DNA from: Brachionus manjavacas
Lineage: Eukaryota > Rotifera > Eurotatoria > Ploima > Brachionidae
Direction of reading: 5' to 3'
NCBI GenBank assembly: GCA_019054805.1
Contig: JAHQIY010000008.1
Span: 729,501 to 793,500, forward strand
Length of the DNA: 64,000 bases
A program made the position numbers and the translations under genes. Each line of letters opens with the position of its first letter. Position 1 is the stretch's first letter. A model generated the notes under the pieces. The model was not told the origin of the DNA. It saw nothing but the letters and a program-made list of their open reading frames with translations, and searched no databases. Shown piece after piece: positions 34,300 through 44,653 of the stretch.

Positions 34300-34520
34300 G
34301 TATAATGGGTAAGATTACGTCATTTTACGTAATTATACGTCAGAAAATGTAAGCTTACATAATTTTACATCATTACTTGAATGTAAAAAAATGTAAGATA
34401 ACATAACCTTACGTAATTTTACGTAAGATTACACCAGTTTAAGTTAGTTTGGCCGAAACAAAAACACTACATTTTATTACATTTTTTACATTTTTTTACC
34501 GTAAAATTACACAACAGTGG
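34300..34520. repeat. TTACGTAA-rich repeat
   Basis: Dense motifs of the type TTACGTAA, TTTTACGTAA and ACATAATTTTACAT, ending with TTACACAACAGTGG. Similar stretches lie at 42330-42445 (ending with CCAGAACACCACTGTA) and 60110-60300. Likely terminal parts of one DNA-transposon family; no transposase is attached here. Confidence 0.45.
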
Positions 34521-34567
34521 TTTGCTCTAAAGCCATGCTGACTATCTGAAAATAGCTTGTTCGAATT

Positions 34568-34620
34568 TAGATTATTTATTTATTTGTTTTCTTACCGAGC
34601 TAGAGCTATTCAGAATCAAT
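34568..34620 (-). mobile_element. LINE family A 3' tail
   Basis: TTTATTTATTTG, then ACCGAGCTAGAGCTATTCAGAAT: the family A 3' end in minus orientation, slightly diverged. No body. Confidence 0.6.
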
Positions 34621-34659
34621 CATAAAAAAATCAAAATAAAAAAAAAAAATTAACGACGC

Positions 34660-35130
34660 ACTTTCCGAGTGGTCAAACCGTCCTTAGACTAACTCCCCTT
34701 AATGAGCGCCGTGTTCGTGGAGACCTGATACAGATGTTCAAACTCACCAAGGGCATCAACGAAGTGAGCTGGGTGAACCCCCGGTTCCTGCAAGTTCACT
34801 ATACCAACCCGGACCCGCCGGAGGTATCAGAGGTCATCCAAGAAGACTGTCCGGCCAGGTGTCCACCAAATCTACAACGGGCAAACACATTCACCAACAG
34901 GAAAGTCAACGAGTGGAACGCCCTGCTAGTTACAGTGACAGACGCCGACTCCGTCAACAAGTCCAAGAACGGATACGACAAACGGATACGGAAAAATTTA
35001 AACAGGATTTCTTTTTTCAGTACTTTTCTATGTGTTATGTGTAAGGAGCTACCATAGGTGACCTCCTGGTAGGTCACCTCCCGAAGCTAGTCTTGCTGTA
35101 GCTTATATATATTATTATTATTATTATTAA
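34660..35130 (+). mobile_element. LINE family B 3' end
   Basis: Broken frames from 34680 match the C-terminal end of the family B RT: LNERRVRGDLIQMFKLTKGI around 34700-34750, and KVNEWNALLVTVTDADSVN at 34903-34960 against NEWNALPPPVTESTSVN in the copy at 9 kb. The stop is followed by a hairpin with arms GGTGACC/GGTCACC (35058-35079), then CTTGCTGTAGC and an ATT repeat. It is strongly 5'-truncated. Confidence 0.88.
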
Positions 35131-35212
35131 ATTAAAGATAATAAAATGAGATAAAAAATCAAAATAAAGTAAATAAGTTTAAAAAAAATGAAAAGAAAGT
35201 TTAAAAGACATA

Positions 35213-35486
35213 TGTTACCCTGAATAATCACTTATTCATCAGCTTGTCAACTGATGCTCAAAGATAAGTAAGAATTATACTTGTCACGTATCTCAGAAGT
35301 TAGACGCTTCGAAATGCTGACATATGCATTAAGCACAAAGCTCACATCTTGACTTAATTATAAGCTCGTGTTCTTGACACGAGCATATAGGTAAAAATAA
35401 GAATTACATTCTTAGAACTTCAGAACGTTCAATATCTTAAATAAAGCTTTTAAAGATTAAACATTGTTTATTATAAACCGGTTACA
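35213..35486. repeat. Solo LTR, 274 bp, 4-bp target-site duplication
   Basis: It starts TGTTACCCTG and ends CCGGTTACA, flanked on both sides by CATA (35209-35212 and 35487-35490). An AATAAAGC lies about 55 bp before the end. The TGTTACCC start is shared with the LTR of the Ty3-type element at 53302, but the interiors differ, so it is a related, not identical, family. There is no internal region: a recombined fossil. Confidence 0.7.
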
Positions 35487-35699
35487 CATATATTGAAGTA
35501 GGTTGTTACATGTGGCACATGTTTACATAGCTCTTTCTGTATTTAGACCACACCGTTTGTATTTTTTGTATTCTGAGTTCTTTAGATTTTTTAGTCTCAG
35601 GAGTTCATCATCATACCAAAGGACTTGATTGAAATTTCGCAAAGTTATTTTACGAATCGAAGTTTTTCTATCTACTTTTGTAGAATGTATTCGGACAAC

Positions 35700-36014
35700 T
35701 TTCGTCCAATTTAGTCACAAAAAAAGAAAATTAAAAATTCAAAATATCACTTGAGAGTGAATTCGATAAATTTATGCATAGATGATTGTCATCGTATGAT
35801 TTGTCTCGTTTCAAATGTACAACTTTCGATTTTTAGTAAACGTAGAAGATGGCATTATGATGGAACATTAAAATCAGCTCCTACCTTAATTTTTAAGTTA
35901 TATTTAATTAAATGGTCATGTTATAATGGAGCGAGTCTGTTTACAACTGGTGTTAGAAACTGTCTTAACAATGCTTTCTCATTGGCACTTAATGGCAATG
36001 AATCACAAAAATAA
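35700..36014 (+). pseudogene. Mutator-like transposase core fragment
   Basis: The frame 35751-36014 reads RRRWHYDGTLKSAPTLIFKL followed by YLIKW, the first catalytic block of MULE transposases (W-x2-DGTFK-x2-P). The rest of the frame (NGASLFTTGVRNCLNNAFSL) is not conserved, and the remaining core is missing. Confidence 0.6.
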
Positions 36015-36609
36015 AAAGTTAGCTGTGGTTTTTATTTTATTAGGTATATTATTAGGACCCAACTTAATAGATTAAAAAATATTTTTTAATTAAACACTAA
36101 ATGTTTTTAATCTAAATTAAAATAAAAAATACTTTATTTCCAAATTGATCTTTAATTAATTGATTTTTATAAAATATTTATTTAAAAATTTAAAGACAAA
36201 TTTAAAATCCACATTAAAACATCCAAATAATGGCTCTAAATGATTTTTTAAAATATATTACAGCGAAAAAAAGTTATATTTTGTATTGCGAAATTACAAA
36301 ATATTTATTTAGATTTTTCTTTACTTCAGATAAAATTTATATTATTTTCTTCCTAATTAAAGATTGAACAAATCATGTTTAATAAATTTTAAAAATTTTA
36401 CTTTTAAAAATTAAAAAAATACCTTTTTTTTAAACTAAAAACTAAAAATTTTGTTTTGGAATTGACATTTGATCATAAATTTCAATTTGACATTTTACAC
36501 CGATAATTCCTATTTAAAGCAATTTTCAAATAAATAGCTCTGACTACTGGTGATCATCTCAACTTTATCAAATATTGTTGGGGTAAAATTACAATGAATT
36601 AATTGGAAA

Positions 36610-38137
36610 ATGCGATTCCTCAATGTTGGAATAGTGGTATGTTGCAAATACCTGTAAATTATGTAAATTTTATTAGACTTAAACTATTATAATTGACTTA
36701 AAAATTAACAAATAAAATTCCTTACAATATATTATTCAATAATTTTCTTTAGTGTTTCATTTTTTTCAAACTTCTTCTTTGAAAAGGCGCTGGGGCTGGA
36801 TAAAAAAATGTTGAAATACTTCAGAGCAGTTTTTCTCTTTTATTTTTTACATTGGTTTTTTGTTCACATTAAAAATTATGATTAAACCGTACAATTTTTC
36901 CATTATTGCTGACTATATCCTTGGAATTTTTTCTAAACTTAATTTACTTTTTGTCAAAATCTTTTCAAATATTAAAACATTATTTCTAAAAAAGACTCCT
37001 TAAAATTATAAGATAAGATAAGAGAAAATCATCATTTTTTATTGTGAAATTATTATTTTAAAAAATTTCGTAACTAAATATATATTTTTTAAAAAAGAAA
37101 TTTCATTCAATCTAATTTTTTTAAAAGAAACTGAATGATGGATTTGGTAATTTTCTTTTTTTTGAAAAATTCTCTTTAATTTTATAATATACAATTTGTT
37201 TTTTATATATTTCAAGTTGGAGAAATCCAAAACTATTTGGAGTGGAGCAACTTTTTTAGAAGACTCCCGTCAACTGATGGACTGTTTTTCTGAATGTAAC
37301 AACTTTCAGATGCTCAGGTACCAATTAGATGATGGTAACTTGGAAGTTAGAAGAAGCTCAGTAAAAAAAATTTTTGATTTGAGAGAAACCAATTCAACTT
37401 TGCAGACGTGTTGGGACGAGACGCTGTCAAAAAATGCCAATATCGAAAACTTACACGAAATGCCAGAAAATATTGAAAAGATTAAGAGCTCATTGGAAAA
37501 AGCTCAAACCGAAAGGGTGAACAAGTTGTACAATATGCAGACTGTTCTTAGCATTTTAATTATGGCTCATCAATTTAAAGTTTTGCATGAATTTTATGAA
37601 GAACTAAAGAGCTGTGACAATGTCATCAAAAATAAAGACTTGTTTGATTCAATTGATAAGCAAATATCCGAAATTAAAGAGGACTTTGAGAAAATTGATG
37701 AAGATATTAAAAACTCTCAATTTGGAGTAGTTAATTCAAAATTAGAATTGGTTGTCATAAAATATGAAGAACTAAACAGCGATTTAAGCAATATTGAGAT
37801 AAAGTTAAATGGAAAAAAATCGAATTTAGAAAACATTAGGGTTTCGTCAAGAAACTCGGTGATTTCCTTTGGACTGCAAGCAGCATCAAGCTGGTTTAAG
37901 TTCTGGCAATATTACAGATTTTCCGGAGAGTCAACGGTTAATTTAGCCTTGGGTTCACTTGAGGCAATAGGATATAGTGCAATTGCAGTTTGTGGATACA
38001 CAATAAATCGAATGACCATAGAAAGAATTGCTGAAGTTGATAGAAAAATAGAGGAAGCAAATGAAAGGAAAGTAGAATTAAGAAAGATTAGAAAAAAAAT
38101 TGCCGAATTTCGAATCGAAATCGAAAAAGGAGCTTGA
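36610..38137 (+). CDS. Unrecognised coiled-coil protein with a hydrophobic segment
   Basis: The main exon, 37217-38137, begins after a good acceptor (TATATTTCAAG) and encodes about 306 residues to the stop. Charged, heptad-rich helices fill most of it (for example KIKSSLEKAQTERVNKLYNM and DKQISEIKEDFEKIDEDIKN). Near residues 205-265 of the exon is a less charged stretch (SFGLQAASSWFKFWQYYRFS, NLALGSLEAIGYSAIAVCGY), followed by a basic coiled coil to the end. A candidate first exon is 36610-36636 (MRFLNVGIV, then donor GTATGT), which joins in phase 0; this is inference. The pattern of coiled coil, hydrophobic hairpin, coiled coil suggests a membrane-associated or pore-like protein, but no family is recognised. 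No stops or transposon motifs, so probably a real gene. Confidence 0.6.
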
Positions 38138-38458
38138 ATAGATCAAATTGAAAATTTAAATTTTGACTAAAAAAAGCTTTTTATATTAGTATTTTTTAAT
38201 TAAACATAATCTTTATTCTTTTAATAAAAAAAACATATATTTTTTCTAATCGATTCTTTTAAAATCTTCAATTGAAAAATTTAAAGACAAATTTTAAATC
38301 GACATTGAGGTATGTTTCACATTTCTTTATAGTTTACTTGCTTACCGCTAGAAATTATATCAATCAAAAATAGATAATTGACAAGTAATTTCTTATTAAT
38401 AAAAACTAAAATGATAAGATAATTCATACACTTAATTTTAAACTGAATAAGGTTATTA

Positions 38459-40253
38459 TTATTTATTTGTTTATCTGCACCGAGCTAATGCTCCTTCTGA
38501 ATATATATAAACATATCTCTCACTCAAATCAAAAAGTCGATTTGAGACTGTAAGTAGATTTAGTTTATTAAAGCTTCTTGGTATCATATTTTAGCTTCAA
38601 AATAGATCGAACTGCTGAATTTTGAATAACTTGTATTTTTTTGATGTTAGTTTCTGAGAATGAATTTAAACAAGGAAAAGAATAATCCAAGATTGATCCT
38701 ACAAAGGATTTGTAAAGATTACCTAATTTTTTTGGTTTTAGACCCCATTTTCTATTTGAAAGATATTTTATTAAGTTAAGCCTTGAATTACAGCGCTCTT
38801 TTAATTCATATACCATTGGACTAAATTTGATAATATTGAGAATAGACTTGTGAATTTAAACAACTCTTCATTTTAATTTTTTCTTGAAAATGTTTAACTT
38901 TTTGTTCATTTCTTGATTTTTAGATTTTTAAATGAAAAAAATATTAATGTAGCGTTTAGACATCATAACTCTTAATTTATCCCGAACCACAACAAAATTA
39001 GTGCTAATTACTTTATGGTCATAAAAAAAACCATTGTACATTTATCATCTGTTTTTAATTTTTAAGGATTTGGCAAGTGATAATCAAAAGATTTTATTAC
39101 TTTATTTGAATAGCCTATTATACATTTTCTTTATATTATAAACAATAGAATAATATTATTTTTTATTGGGTATCTAGCTTTATGGCAGCTTTAGTGATCA
39201 TGATTTTGATCTTTGCTATCAAGATCCTTGAAAATTTTCTGAGGCACAAAATCATGTTTATTAACCTTAATTAATAAATGTATACCGCTTAGTGATTAAA
39301 AAAATTGAAAAATTGAAAAAAATCTTAATTGAAAAAATTTAAAGACTTTTTAGAGACAAATAAAAGAAACTTAAAAGATATTTTAGATAAATTTAAAAGA
39401 ACTTTTTAAAGATATTCTAGAGAAAAATGTACGATAACCTCTAAAAAAACTCTACAAATTTCTCTAAAATTTCTTTAAAGATCCTTTAAAATAAAGTTGA
39501 CTGGACAAGTAACTTTCCAAGGCAGATTGTTATACAAATTAGACGAAGGGTCTTGAGTGGGAGATGCTTTCTTGGGGATCATGGTTTTGCTTGCTATTTT
39601 CCCAGATTTTGGCACCTGGCCTAGTTCCAAACTCCTGTTAAAAAGATGACTAAGTTCAATTAAAGTCTCTTTAGGTAAATTTTTTAACATTAGATTGTGG
39701 ATTTGATCTAACCCAGAGCCTGCTTCTTCTTTTAATTTTTTTAAAGCAGTTGTTATTTCCAAAAGGTATTATGCTCGTTCAAGTTATTTTGTACCTTATT
39801 TTTTAAGAAGTCTGTAATGGTTTGTGATTTTTCAAAACTATCCTCTGTTTCACCATGATTTAGATGAGGAATAAAAGTTGAGGCTAAGATATTTCTAAAG
39901 ATTTTCCCTTATCTATATCTGTATTAAACTCAAAAGCATCTTTGAGTAATGATGGTATTTTTTTTGAGCATTTCTTAGATCTGAACTTATTTATTTTTTT
40001 CAAGAAAGTCCTGCTTGAAAGGGGACTATTTATTTATAAATTCTTGCCAGTTTTGGTTCCAAAATTCCTTAAGAGCTAGACGTACCTCAGATGTAAGCTT
40101 ATTAAAAGTTATCTTTAATGAAGGACACCTGGTTTTTTGGATAAATCTTCTAATTTTCCTTCGTTCTTTGATTAATAAGACAATATTTTTTGGTAAATTC
40201 GATTTAAAAGATTTTTTAGTGTAGACTGGAAGATATTTATCGGCAATGTACAA
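38459..40253 (-). mobile_element. LINE family A copy with internal deletion
   Basis: Minus-strand pieces in order: 40253-40026 (LPKNIVLLIKERRKIRRF, the linker between endonuclease and RT), 39762-39475 (SGLDQIHNLMLKNLPKETLI, VPKSGKIASKTMIPKKA, RT start) and 38816-38568 (CNSRLNLIKYLSNRKWGLKP, RT C-terminal part), ending with CTGAAGGAGCATTAGCTCGG-type sequence and an AAATA-type tail at 38459. The catalytic middle of RT is missing between 39475 and 38816, where unrelated AT-rich DNA lies. The pieces match the copy at 2985-5867 closely in order and wording. Confidence 0.85.
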
Positions 40254-40559
40254 AAATCAAAAGTTCAAAAGTTTTTATCAATTCTGTTTTCAATTACGGC
40301 TTAATCAGATTGTCAGAATTCCTTAAATTGAATTTTAAATTTCTTGAGTCTTTTGTCTTTAATTTCATTCTAGAATTTTCAAGCGTTTTATAAAAATAAA
40401 TTCTTTAAAAAGTAAAAAACATGATTCCATGCTGAAGCAAAAAAAAGGCCATATTTTTCTAAAAAACTAGTTAATATGATTAATATTATTTACTTCAAAT
40501 TAGAATTTTAAATTTTGAACACTGAAAAATAAATAGAAACGAACAAAAATACTAACACG

Positions 40560-40996
40560 GACGGCACACTCGCTAGTTTAGTCGAAAACAATAATTACAA
40601 CTTCGAATCGGACCTTGTTTTTTTCTCTAAAGTAGCACAAGAACTCAACAATAGAAATACGATAGAGAACAACAAAGTCATTGGCGGCGTCGCCGAATGC
40701 GTAAGTGAATCACAAAACGAAAAAGAAAACCACGATCAAGACAAAGTACACAGAATACTTAACAGAGTTGGCGTTGCCAAAAGAATATTTAGAACGCCAC
40801 CTCGCTTAACTCAATCAGAAAACGCGACAACCAGGCAATCTATTGGGAGAGCTGCAAGACAGCGAAAGCAAGAACGCAGCTCTTTTTTAATTCTCGTGAT
40901 CTAGCTAGAATTGACGAATTCAGAGGAATATTTTTTAAGATAGAACTCTTGCTGAGCGAAAGCTGGACAGGGTTTTGAGAGACAAAAAAGTGATTG
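40560..40996 (+). mobile_element. LINE ORF1-like remnant
   Basis: One plus frame is open from about 40560 to 40902 (NNYNFESDLVFFSKVAQELN, DKVHRILNRVGVAKRIFRTP). After frame changes it reads NSRDLARIDEF and RTLAERKLDRVLRDKKVIDV. The combination of a VHRILNRVGV-like block and a final AERKLDRVLRD-like block is typical of the first ORF of CR1-type LINEs. Its higher GC matches the RT fragment at 42455-43320; the two may be ends of one element split by later insertions. Confidence 0.5.
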
Positions 40997-40997
40997 A

Positions 40998-41225
40998 TGT
41001 ACAGTCGTTCCTCCGTATAACGAGACCTCATAAAACGAGAAACTCTTTATAACGAACATTTTACCTGGAGTATTACGAGCAATACAAAAAGATATAAAAA
41101 TGTTTTCGATAGATCAAATTCTATAGAACGAAAATTTGATAAAACGAGCTCATTTTGAAAGACCGCTTAATCATTTTTTTAAGAAAAAAAGCTTCCTTTA
41201 ACGAGCTTGAAAAAAAAACTTTCAC
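40998..41225 (+). mobile_element. Pogo/Tigger-like terminus
   Basis: TACAGTCGTTCCTCCGTATAACGAGAC followed by repeated AACGAGA/AACGAAC phrases is the usual terminal pattern of pogo/Tigger-type elements with a TA target. Only one end is recognised and no transposase of this type is seen. Confidence 0.55.
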
Positions 41226-41395
41226 ACTTGTGTATTAAGAAAAAAGGGCAATAGTCGAATATGTGATCGGACAAAAAATGTCATGTGGTCTTAAGTCTAA
41301 TTTGTGATCGCTGTTAAGATCGCGATCACAAATTTTAATTGATAAAAAAATGTGTGATCGTAATTAGATCATTTATTTACAAACAAGTCAATTAT

Positions 41396-41989
41396 CTAAT
41401 AAAAAATTAAAAATTTTTTTCCTTTTACATTTTTATCTTTATGACACCGACCCTTATGTATTTTTAGACTCCAATCATTTTCAACAAACTTCATCTTCCC
41501 AACAGCTTTACACAAATCACATTGAATTTTATCTTGACCTTTCGGCTTTTCCAAAACATTAGATACGGCAGTTGATGCTATTTTTGACGGTATTGGATTT
41601 TCGTACAAAGCCTTTTCTATCTCTAAAGCCTTCCGTTTTACACTGCTTATTTTTTCATTAATTATTAAATCATTGATTGAATTAATTTTTTCACTCATTT
41701 TTGACATAAGGCACATGGATTTTGCACTCCTAAATGATTCAAAAACTGTACGATCTTCTTCTAGATTTGATATATGAATTACATTGTTTTGTGTCCAATG
41801 GAAAAGACCTTGTTCATCACATTTTTTATGAATAACACAACGTTGTTCTTTGGTTAAATCTTTGAATTCAAAATGTTTTTTGTGAACTTTTAAATATTCT
41901 AATAAGCACTCTAATTGATTCGTAACTAAAATCTCATCATCAGTTTTATAAATTGAAATATTAAAATCTTCCAAATTGCTATCTCCTAT
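41396..41989 (-). CDS. Unrecognised protein with R3H-like motif and C-terminal C2H2 finger
   Basis: An open minus frame of about 195 residues. A splice acceptor (TAATAG) precedes the in-frame GDSNLEDF at 41989, so the true start may lie in an upstream exon; the first ATG is at 41974. Residues 36-72 read HFEFKDLTKEQRCVIHKKCD and then GLFHWTQNNVIHISN, which fits the R-x3-H signature of the R3H single-strand nucleic-acid-binding domain. The C-terminus carries CDLCKAVGKMKF and HKGRCHKDKN, a C2H2-type zinc finger. A last intron could begin at KGKKF because the end is AT-rich. It lies directly downstream of a Merlin-type transposase remnant on the same strand; it could be a host exon, transposon cargo or a second transposon ORF. 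No stop interrupts it. Confidence 0.5.
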   Translation of the reverse strand: MGDSNLEDFNISIYKTDDEILVTNQLECLLEYLKVHKKHFEFKDLTKEQRCVIHKKCDEQGLFHWTQNNVIHISNLEEDRTVFESFRSAKSMCLMSKMSEKINSINDLIINEKISSVKRKALEIEKALYENPIPSKIASTAVSNVLEKPKGQDKIQCDLCKAVGKMKFVENDWSLKIHKGRCHKDKNVKGKKFLIFY

Positions 41990-42330
41990 TACGTCATTTC
42001 GTAAAATAGTCTGTGACCTCGATTGTATTTTACTTTGCTCACTAACGACTCGTCTATTTCAACCACCCTACCGTCACCTCCTAACTTTATCGAACTAACT
42101 GTATTCTTAACGCTTGCACTGCATAAATTTCTTAATAAACGATAAACATTTGAAACAACATATTTCGATTTGTTTGTTATTTTATAGTCAATTTTAAGTA
42201 TATCATATGTTTTTGATATTGTAATTTGAGCACACCAAAACTTTATTATCTCAACGATCAACAACAGTGGGCTCTTAAACAAACTAAAAAATGAGTTTCT
42301 ATAGACCAAATTATTTCAATTTTTTGGACA
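41989..42330 (-). pseudogene. Merlin-type (IS1595-like) transposase remnant
   Basis: The frame 42309-41989 reads NSFFSLFKSPLLLIVEIIKF, WCAQITISKTYDI and then KLGGDGRVVEIDESLVSKVK, YNRGHRL. The block GG-x-G-x-VVEIDES followed by K-x-K/RG is the start of the DDE domain in ISXO2/IS1595 transposases, whose eukaryotic form is Merlin. The frame stops soon afterwards, so the rest of the catalytic domain is missing. A related fragment lies in the element at 46773-47396. Confidence 0.7.
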
Positions 42331-42448
42331 TTTTTTTTACAATAATTTACGTAAAATTATCGAAATTTACCAAATTTTACGTAAAACCTGGTAAATTCAC
42401 AATTTTTACGTAAATTATCGTAAATTACTAAATCCAGAACACCACTGT
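42330..42448 (-). repeat. TTACG-rich terminus of a DNA transposon
   Basis: On the minus strand it starts TACAGTGGTGTTCTGGATTT and continues with TAATTTACGATAATTTACG and further TTACGTAAA phrases. The Merlin-type frame begins just inside. Compare 34300-34520 and 60110-60300. Confidence 0.45.
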
Positions 42449-42454
42449 ATTCCA

Positions 42455-43320
42455 AGAAACAAACAACCCATGTATGACGTTAAAGCTAAAAGAGTTAATT
42501 AGCAAGAAGAAATCAATCTGGAATAAACTTCTTGCTACAGACTGTAACATTCCACAATTGAAACAAGACAACGTAAACTTCAAACGCAAGCATGAAATAA
42601 AAAAGCTAGAGGCCACCAGAAACTTCGAAATCGACATTGCCTCTGACATTAACAACCCAAAACACCTCTATGCATACGTTAATAGCAAAATATGCAATTG
42701 AACTCCGTTTTTGTTTTTGTTTTTCTCGATTTTTCCAAAGCCTTTGACAAAGTACCTCATGCTCAACTCCTATTCAAACTAGAATGTTATGGAATCAAAG
42801 GCCAACTATTAAACTGGATAGGATCATTTTTAACAAACAGGACTCAAAAAGTGTCTTAGGCGAACATGAATCAAACTGGCTCCCAGTCTTATGTGGTGTT
42901 CCGCAAGGCTCTGTTCTCGGTCCCACATTATTTATAATTTACACAAACGACTTAACCGATGCAATCTCAAATCAAGCTAAAATGTACGCCGACGATCCAA
43001 AAGTTTTAGCTAAGACTCACCACGCTATCAACCAGAAATTACCGAGGAGATCTAATACAAAAATTCAAATTTGAAACTAAAAAAGAGTACATTTAATGGC
43101 ACGCAGCGCCAGTATGCTCAGAAGCTCGCACAGGTCACAGAGATAAATTTAGACGCGAATTGGTAAGATGTTGCAATCCCAGACACAAGTTTTTCAACAA
43201 CAGAATAGTAAACATCTGGAATAGTCTACAGACGAAATAATCGACTCACCCACAGTCAATTCTCTCAAGCACAAACTCGATAAACACTTTGATACCGCCA
43301 TAAGGCGTCATCTAATTTTT
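42455..43320 (+). mobile_element. LINE fragment (CR1/Jockey-like) with internal deletions
   Basis: 42474-42701 holds the region before RT ([28 protein letters not shown]). 42710-43050 holds [40 protein letters not shown] and the catalytic YADD. 43085-43310 holds the C-terminal region in broken frames (HRDKFRRELVRCCNPRHKFF, NNRIVNIWNSL). The RT fingers are deleted between 42700 and 42710, and the thumb is shortened near 43045. GC is higher than the flanks. Confidence 0.85.
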
Positions 43321-43399
43321 GATTTATTTTTTATAGTTAGTTTTTTTTAAAGCTTTTTGCAAAAAATTAACAATACTTAGCGAAAAATTTTCGAGAATC

Positions 43400-43690
43400 A
43401 AAGGATCTAATAAATAATTCTCGTTTTTGTATCCTTAAAAGGATTACTTGGGATAAATATGCATTCAATTTCTTTCGGTTTAAATGCTTAAATTCTCTTA
43501 TAGCCTCCATGTATTCATTTGAATTAGTTGATTCATTATAGTTTAGATATTTATGAAAATAATAGTCCCTAAAATTTCTTAAACTTTTTAAATTCTTTGA
43601 CCCATTTATCTTTTTCGAAAAATATGGCTCTCTTGTTTGAATAAAGAAAAATATTTTTTGGCTATGAGTAGAGTCGAAAATTTAATTTGG
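43400..43690 (-). mobile_element. Probable LINE fragment
   Basis: Broken minus frames give SNKRAIFFEKDKWVKEFKKF, then RDYYFHKYLNYNESTNSNEY and REFKHLNRKKLNAYLSQV, reminiscent of the spacer between endonuclease and RT in LINEs. No diagnostic catalytic motif, so the call is weak. Confidence 0.3.
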
Positions 43691-43699
43691 TTCAATTTA

Positions 43700-44340
43700 T
43701 TTTAATACAAATCAATCAAATATAAAATAAAATTTTTTGAAATCTTTCCTGGTTTTTAGCCAAATATTTTACTTTTTTGTCTTTATATGTCGAGTTGATT
43801 TTATTACATTTTTTAAAGCCTTAAATTTTTCTTTTGGGCATCTCATGGCATTTGAAAGCTAATCCATCACAAATATACTAATATGTTTTCTCAATTTTTA
43901 AATGCTATTGGCATAAACTTACAAACTGTTTTATAAAGAAATAACAAAAGAATTCTTTGAATTTTGAATTTTCTTGAACTCTTTTTTTATTATAATGTGC
44001 TCAATTTAGCTAGATTTAGGAGATTATGTTCATCAATGGGTCCAACCTATAAGTTTTAGAAAAAGCAAAAATATTTTTTAATTTTTCCGTCAATTAAGAG
44101 CCTACAGTTTGAGCCCTACCTAAAACTAAAAAAATCCTTAGTTAAAAAATAAAGTTAATTAGTAATTATGGTATTTTCTGGTAGATGCCAATTTTCAGAA
44201 AAGAGAATACTTTTTAATTTGTTCTGAATTTAACAACACCAGACCCATTAATGTACAAATGTTGATGAATTGCTTTTACTTGGCAAAATTTTGAAATTTT
44301 TTTTTTTAAAACGCTTTAATTGACTTTTTATTTGGACTTA
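43700..44340. other. AT-rich stretch downstream of the recognised BRF1 exons
   Basis: The missing 3' exon of BRF1 should lie left of 44654, but no acidic, BRF1-like frame with an acceptor could be picked out here. Confidence 0.4.
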
Positions 44341-44350
44341 AGATTTAGGA

Positions 44351-44392
44351 AATCCAAATATCTGATTAAGAAAGTAATCAGATATTTGGATT
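44351..44392. repeat. Perfect 18-bp hairpin
   Basis: AATCCAAATATCTGATTA is followed after six bases (AGAAAG) by its exact reverse complement. It lies about 260 bp beyond the donor of the second BRF1 exon. It may be the core of a foldback element or a transcript hairpin. Confidence 0.7.
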
Positions 44393-44653
44393 ACTAATAT
44401 TAATAATATTGTAAACCAGCTAGGACTGAGTGACGTTGAGTTCGGTTAACTGAACTTTGTCTGTTCTCCTTTAATAAATTAAATTTCTTATTTAAATTTT
44501 TGGATTAAAATTTTATTACAAAATAGATAACAAGATAAAACTTATCAATATAATACTAAACATACTCATAAATTAATACCAATCTCACTTTTTCTTAAAA
44601 AACAAATAAAAAAATTAAAAAAAAATTAAAAATTTTAAAAATTTCAAACCTAC

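Noticed and set aside
37039-37230. 63-codon minus ORF upstream of the coiled-coil exon
   Set aside because: AT-driven Lys/Ile/Phe translation with no conserved pattern, overlapping the proposed splice acceptor region.
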